Below are positions 59,593 through 64,000 of a DNA stretch of 64,000 bases, piece by piece. The position numbers and the translations under genes are program-made. Under the pieces are notes generated by a model, which saw nothing but the letters and a program-made list of their open reading frames with translations, was not told where the DNA came from and made no database searches. The first letter of the stretch is position 1. The number at the start of each line of letters is the position of its first letter. The DNA comes from Acanthaster planci (Eukaryota; Echinodermata; Asteroidea; Valvatida; Acanthasteridae): positions 206,644-270,643 of the forward strand of contig NW_019091642.1 in the NCBI RefSeq assembly GCF_001949145.1, in the 5' to 3' direction.

Positions 59593-60416
59593 GTATAGAA
59601 ATGTTCAAGTTCGTTTTTATATTAAAGAAAGCCTCTTTACATGTTTTAGATCTTCCTGCTCTCTGTGGCGCAATGGGAGGAGGTTGGACATCGTGAACTA
59701 TGATGTGCGAGTACATTCTGGTCCAGGCCCCCTCCCCAACAAATTTTGGGTTGTCCTCGATTTGTACATCAATCCATTTTTTTCCAAATCCGGAATACCA
59801 AGTTTAAACGCTAAAGCACGCTTATTCTTTAGATTAATAAAGTTGGTAAATTTTATAGTGTATTCATATATGCATTCTGTGTTTACAAAGAAGCAAGATA
59901 TAGCCTGTCTTTTTGGAATATTTGTTATCTTCTGGGAATTTTGGTATATAATGCGAAAATGATTATGTTGTTTTCAAACAAGGGGTTGGACGGAATTTTG
60001 CAACCCCCCCTTTGGCTTATGATGCTCAAGGCCTACCCCCCCACACACACACGCACCCACAAACAGACACGTTGTGACACTTGGATGCACTCCTATCAGG
60101 GGGAGTAGTTTCAGATGTAACAAAAAAACAAGCATGAAAACCTCTTGGGGGCTCAAGCTCCTTAACCCCCCCCCCAAATAAAATACGTCCACTCTCTGGC
60201 GACAGACGGTAGCTCGGAGGTAGGACGGCTAAAATGTCCAACATCAGAGTTTCTCCATTTCCACCAAAGCAAGCAAGCTCTCGAGCAGCGTTTAAGAACA
60301 GCAGTGTCTTTATTATAATAATGTAAATTCATTTTTAAGGCGCAAGGTCTTTCACTGTCTCCCTACTTCAAAGGCGCCTACATCAGTACATCAAGAAATT
60401 CTTTTCGTTTTGTCAG
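59593..60416. other. Intron 5
   Basis: 824 bases, phase 1, GTATAG ... TTTTGTCAG. Low-complexity CA and C tracts lie near 60,036-60,180. Confidence 0.65.
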
Positions 60417-60527
60417 AATGCCCCAGCAACCAGTATGCCTGTTCAGCAGGACTTCTATGCATTGATAGAACTCGACTTTGTGACGGCGTAGCAGACTGTC
60501 CTGAATTTGATGACGAATTTGGGTGTG
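60417..60527 (+). CDS. Receptor gene, exon 6: LDLa repeat 3
   Basis: 37 codons, phase 1-1. Cysteines are in ECPSNQYAC, AGLLC, RLCDGVADC and FDDEFGC; the calcium end is FDDEFGC. The donor is GTGTG|GTAAGT. Confidence 0.85.
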
Positions 60528-60893
60528 GTAAGTTGCCTTGTTGCTTTAAGGACTAATTTGATATTCGAATCACGGAATCACCCTTTTGTTCTTAATTGTT
60601 GTGATGAGGGAATTATGCAGTGGAAATTTAGGCCAAAATGAATTCATGCATATTACTATATGCTTCATCAAACCACGATGTGGACGCTTTTTTTTCATTG
60701 GAAGTGAAATGAGATTGTCCCTTTTTGTCGTTTGTAAGAAAGCACTCATATCAACGTATGTACGAGGGCGCTCTTTTAACGTTGTCCTACATTGCACTCC
60801 ATGACAACAATACAAAAATCAGTCCTTCAAGATCACTCACCAACGATATTATGAAAATAATATAGATCACAAACGTTATCCAAACACTTCATA

Positions 60894-62742
60894 CAGGGTA
60901 TCCACATAAAAAGTATACCGAGATAAAAATACTTAAAAACTACTTATATATGGGGAAGAGAAACATCTCTCTAGAAAGGGCAAAATGTCCTCTTTGCAAT
61001 GGTATACAGCTTGTGATGTTATTGACACAGGTGAGTGAACAAACTAGACCGATGTTAAAGGGGCTGAATCGGCAATGTGACATGTTTGCATATATGATTA
61101 ACGAGCTCAACCATGCAAGTGAGTGGAATACGAAATGCCTTTGCTTCAAGAATACATTATTGAAAGGAATGTATACCTCGATCAATCTAATCTGCTTTGT
61201 TTTGCTACTTACCTAATAAGTTTAATGTGTTGTGCCTGCCACATGGCCGCCATTCCTGTCAATGCACATCTGACATCTCCGTAACATGTCCTTTACTGCT
61301 CGTCTGATCATTTCAGGGTCTCGATAAAGATCACTGAATTCTTCAATCATCCTTGCACGCAACTCCTGAATGTTGGCTAGGAGTGTAGTGAAAATTTTGT
61401 TTTGCAGGTAACCCCACAAAGTGAAAACGCATGGTGCCAAATCTGGCGAACGGAGCTGCTATTCGACTTCATTGTAAAAAGAAATTTCTCTGTTCCTTAA
61501 ACGTTCTGCCAGACGTTGCCTCACAGCAACTAGTCTGTAGGGTAGGGCGCCATCCTGAGCCCACCACACCCTCCTGAAAGCTCCACATCGTTGTCTCTGT
61601 AGGAGGTCTGTTCAAATGCCTGTACCAGAGATTCATTAATGAGATGCAAATAGTCCTGTCAATTTAAATTTCTTTAGAAGAAAAATGGTCCTAATAATGA
61701 TCCATTGCCACACAATCCAACCCAGGCATTCATCCCCTCCCTGCTCGTGTTTAGATTATAGGACGCATCTGCAGGTGGATTACAACGTTCAGCATACAAG
61801 TGCTCGTTATAAAGTTTGAACTGTTAGGTTCATGCAAAAATCTTCCTAGTCTCCAATAATAAAAACTTGCTGTTACATTTATCCACCAACCACCGTGAAA
61901 ATGTCACTCTTCTGTCATAATCTGCTGGCAGGAGTTGATGCTGAAGATGGATTCGATAGGGATGCAGTTGTAATTCCATTCTTGTGATGTTGTTGAATGT
62001 GGTATACCACTACCGTTTCTCCTGCTGCTGATCCTTGGGATTCTTTCAACAGCTTCTTTCATTAATTTGATCTTTTCCTGAGACCTTCCAGTTCTTGGAC
62101 GTCAAGATCGACCTGTGTTACTGTTTCAAATTGTGCCGTGTTCGCCGTACTGGTTTTTTAAACATATTTCCAGACAGTCCGTTTTGTTGGCGGTTTCCTG
62201 TCCTGAAAACGAATGCTCAGGCTGATGGCATTTTCAGTTGCAACGTAGCTTTTTGTTTCATGGTACGTCTGGACAACAAATGCCCTCTGCTCAGGTTTTA
62301 ACCGGACCATGTTTACCTATGAAGTGCAAGTTGTCTACAGCACGCAATGCTTCTGCTGCATCCAGTAATCACATTACACAATGCAGGTAGGATGATCATT
62401 CATGTGTTGCAAAGGTAAAAGCGTTTGGCCTTCACCCTGCATGGTGACTTTCGTTATTCAAAATATGCAACTGGTCACAGTTCTTAAAGCAAAGACATTT
62501 GGTATTCTGCACACTTGCTGGGTTGAGCCTCGTTAATCAAATATGCAAACTTGTCACAGTGCTGATTTCAGTACCCTTGACATTGTTCCAGTTTGTTCAC
62601 TCATCTGTGTCAAGAACATCACAAGCTCTACTGCAGAGGGCATTCTGCCCTTTCTGGAGATATATTTCTCTTTCCTAATTATAAAGTAGTTTTGCCATTA
62701 CAGTAACGTTTATTTCGGTATACTTTTTATGTGGACACCCTG
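60894..62742. mobile_element. Tc1/mariner-type transposon with long (~260 bp) inverted repeats
   Basis: The element is flanked by TA on both sides (60,892-60,893 and 62,743-62,744). Ends are CAGGGTATCCACATAAAAAG and, reversed, CAGGGTGTCCACATAAAAAG. The inverted similarity continues well beyond the ends, with interruptions, to about 61,152 on the left and 62,481 on the right. Shared blocks include GAGTGAACAAACT and TTTGCATATxTGATTAACGAG. The internal gene is a broken minus-strand transposase. A full-length structure with both TIRs and a TA duplication indicates a complete, though inactive, insertion. Confidence 0.85.
61222..62310 (-). pseudogene. Tc1/mariner-type transposase pseudogene (about 360 codons)
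   Basis: The minus-strand start MVRLKPEQRAFVVQTYHETK (62,310) resembles the helix-turn-helix N-terminus of this family. Internally MELQLHPYRIHLQHQLLPAD (about 61,970) and VTFSRWLVDK match the family L-HPYxIQL...R-x-F-x-W block. QDGALPYR holds the second catalytic Asp (near 61,550), RSPDLAPC-x4-LWGYL precedes the third (61,400-61,440), and the C-terminus CIDRNGGHVAG ends at 61,222. Several frameshifts and stops fall between 61,440 and 62,170. It is best classed as a mariner-like family common in invertebrates; the exact subfamily is not called. Confidence 0.75.
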
Positions 62743-63356
62743 TATTGACATGAAAATTACGTATAAAGTGGAACCTATATACCCCAATAAAATGTACAAA
62801 GTGTAGTGCACACATGTATATTGTGCACAAAGCAATGGAGATACCCCTGTTCAAATTTGAATAGCATTGCAGTTTGGTTCATGAATATGGAAATCATATT
62901 AATTAGTATACAATCCAAAATGTCCAAATCTCTACTTAAATTGCTGAAAAGGAAGGGAAAATCGTACAATCGTCAGTAAAGCCGTAGTACGTGTATTCAC
63001 GTTATTTAAATCTTATTCCTAATGGTTTGTTTAAAATAACAATCTACCGCATACATTCCGATTTAGTTATCGCTAATTCACAATGATTAGTCACATGAAG
63101 ACAGTCCAAATGCGACGAAATTGCAGTTTGATGCAGTATTTACTTTAAGTGTGTTTTTAATGATCTTGTGAATGTTGTCTTTGTCAGTCACCTGCGATCA
63201 CTGCTGTCATAATGAACAGGTGCTTGGAACGGACAGAACTGATTTGATTTAGAGGTAGCCAAACTGCTACGATTTGGTCAGTGACTGGGTGCACTAATAA
63301 ACATCACAATGATCATGTGATTACTTGTTTTTTTGTCAAACGTTCTAGCGATTTAA

Positions 63357-63516
<160 letters not shown>

Positions 63517-63702
63517 TTTCCTTTCGTACATAGACCTATAAAAACAACTTTAGTACGTCGAACAAGTTTCCTTTTTGAAAATCTTTGCGTAGTGTCGACT
63601 TTGAATTCAATATTATTACTTTAAAAGTAATAATTAATCCAGGTACGTATACAGCTGCCCTTTCATTCCCTGAATAAGACACTCCATGAACCTTTTCACC
63701 AG

Positions 63703-63816
63703 GCTCTTGCAGTACCAACATGTTTACCTGTCGGAATTTGGGCGGCTGTGTTGATGCTTCCATGTTGTGCGATGGCCAGCACGATTGCACCGACGGGTCG
63801 GATGAAGGCAAATGCG
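63703..63816 (+). CDS. Receptor gene, exon 7: LDLa repeat 4
   Basis: 38 codons, phase 1-1. The acceptor is CTTTTCACCAG and the donor is AATGCG|GTACAG. A nearer CTTGCAG is not used, because it would drop the first cysteine. Cysteines are in SCSTNMFTC, GGCVDASMLC, DGQHDC and DGSDEGKC, with a textbook calcium-binding end DGSDE. The gene continues past this exon. Confidence 0.85.
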
Positions 63817-64000
63817 GTACAGACGTTTACTTATAATACCACATTACTGTATGTATGTCAGGGTCATTCAGCGTCAAATCAAACACTTTCCCGTGTCAGT
63901 CTGTCTCACAGATATTCTTAAAATTTGCTCTATTAATTTGGTTTATTTGCAAAACCAAGACCCATTTGCAGCGTTCTGGGAATTCATGAGTTTAATACTA
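63817..64000. other. Intron 7, truncated by window edge
   Basis: No exon is seen before the edge. The next exons should carry the remaining LDLa repeat and, if LRP3/LRP12-like, the membrane segment. Confidence 0.5.

Overview
The window is animal nuclear DNA. It has spliced genes with GT-AG introns, signal-peptide exons, secreted C1q-domain proteins, a CUB/LDLa receptor gene, non-LTR retrotransposons, a Tc1/mariner element, many foldback repeats, a long (TCTG)n microsatellite and a 631-base assembly gap. There is no operon structure, and most reading frames are short chance ORFs. The gene families and repeat load fit a marine invertebrate, perhaps a non-vertebrate deuterostome such as a cephalochordate, hemichordate or echinoderm. 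The species cannot be fixed from the sequence alone.

Bases 1-25,000 hold three short secreted C1q-domain genes. Gene A is on + (coding exon 2,544-3,023); genes B and C are on - (coding exons 17,291-17,767 and 22,302-22,781). In each, the whole protein is in one exon whose splice acceptor lies at or one base before the ATG. Each is preceded by two predicted noncoding exons and by a promoter with a CCAAT box about 50 bases upstream of an A-rich TATA-like element. B and C match through promoter, noncoding exons and coding exon, so they arose by segmental duplication; A is an older, inverted relative. The first 42 bases may be the tail of an LDLa exon of another gene.

Bases 25,000-47,000 are gene-poor. 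They carry a LINE 3' fragment, several foldback repeats, transposon ends, tandem dimers and a few unassigned small ORFs. A decayed L2/CR1-like LINE, with an SGNH-type ORF1, an endonuclease and a reverse transcriptase whose FADD box reads FADN, lies further left at about 10.1-13.8 kb.

Bases 47,301-64,000 are one + strand gene running off the right edge: signal peptide, CUB, LDLa, LDLa, CUB, LDLa, LDLa. Every visible intron is phase 1. This order is that of the LRP3/LRP12 (with LRP10) receptor subfamily. Its 10-kb first intron holds nested mobile DNA: a decayed Mutator-like (MULE) transposase interrupted by a solo-LTR-like insertion and, convergent to it, a His-Cys-box (I-PpoI-like) endonuclease domain that keeps all its predicted zinc and catalytic residues. 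Another intron of the gene holds a Tc1/mariner-type transposon with unusually long (about 260 bp) terminal inverted repeats.

The most notable items are the His-Cys-box domain beside the MULE transposase, the long-TIR mariner element, and the C1q family with conserved noncoding exons and promoters.
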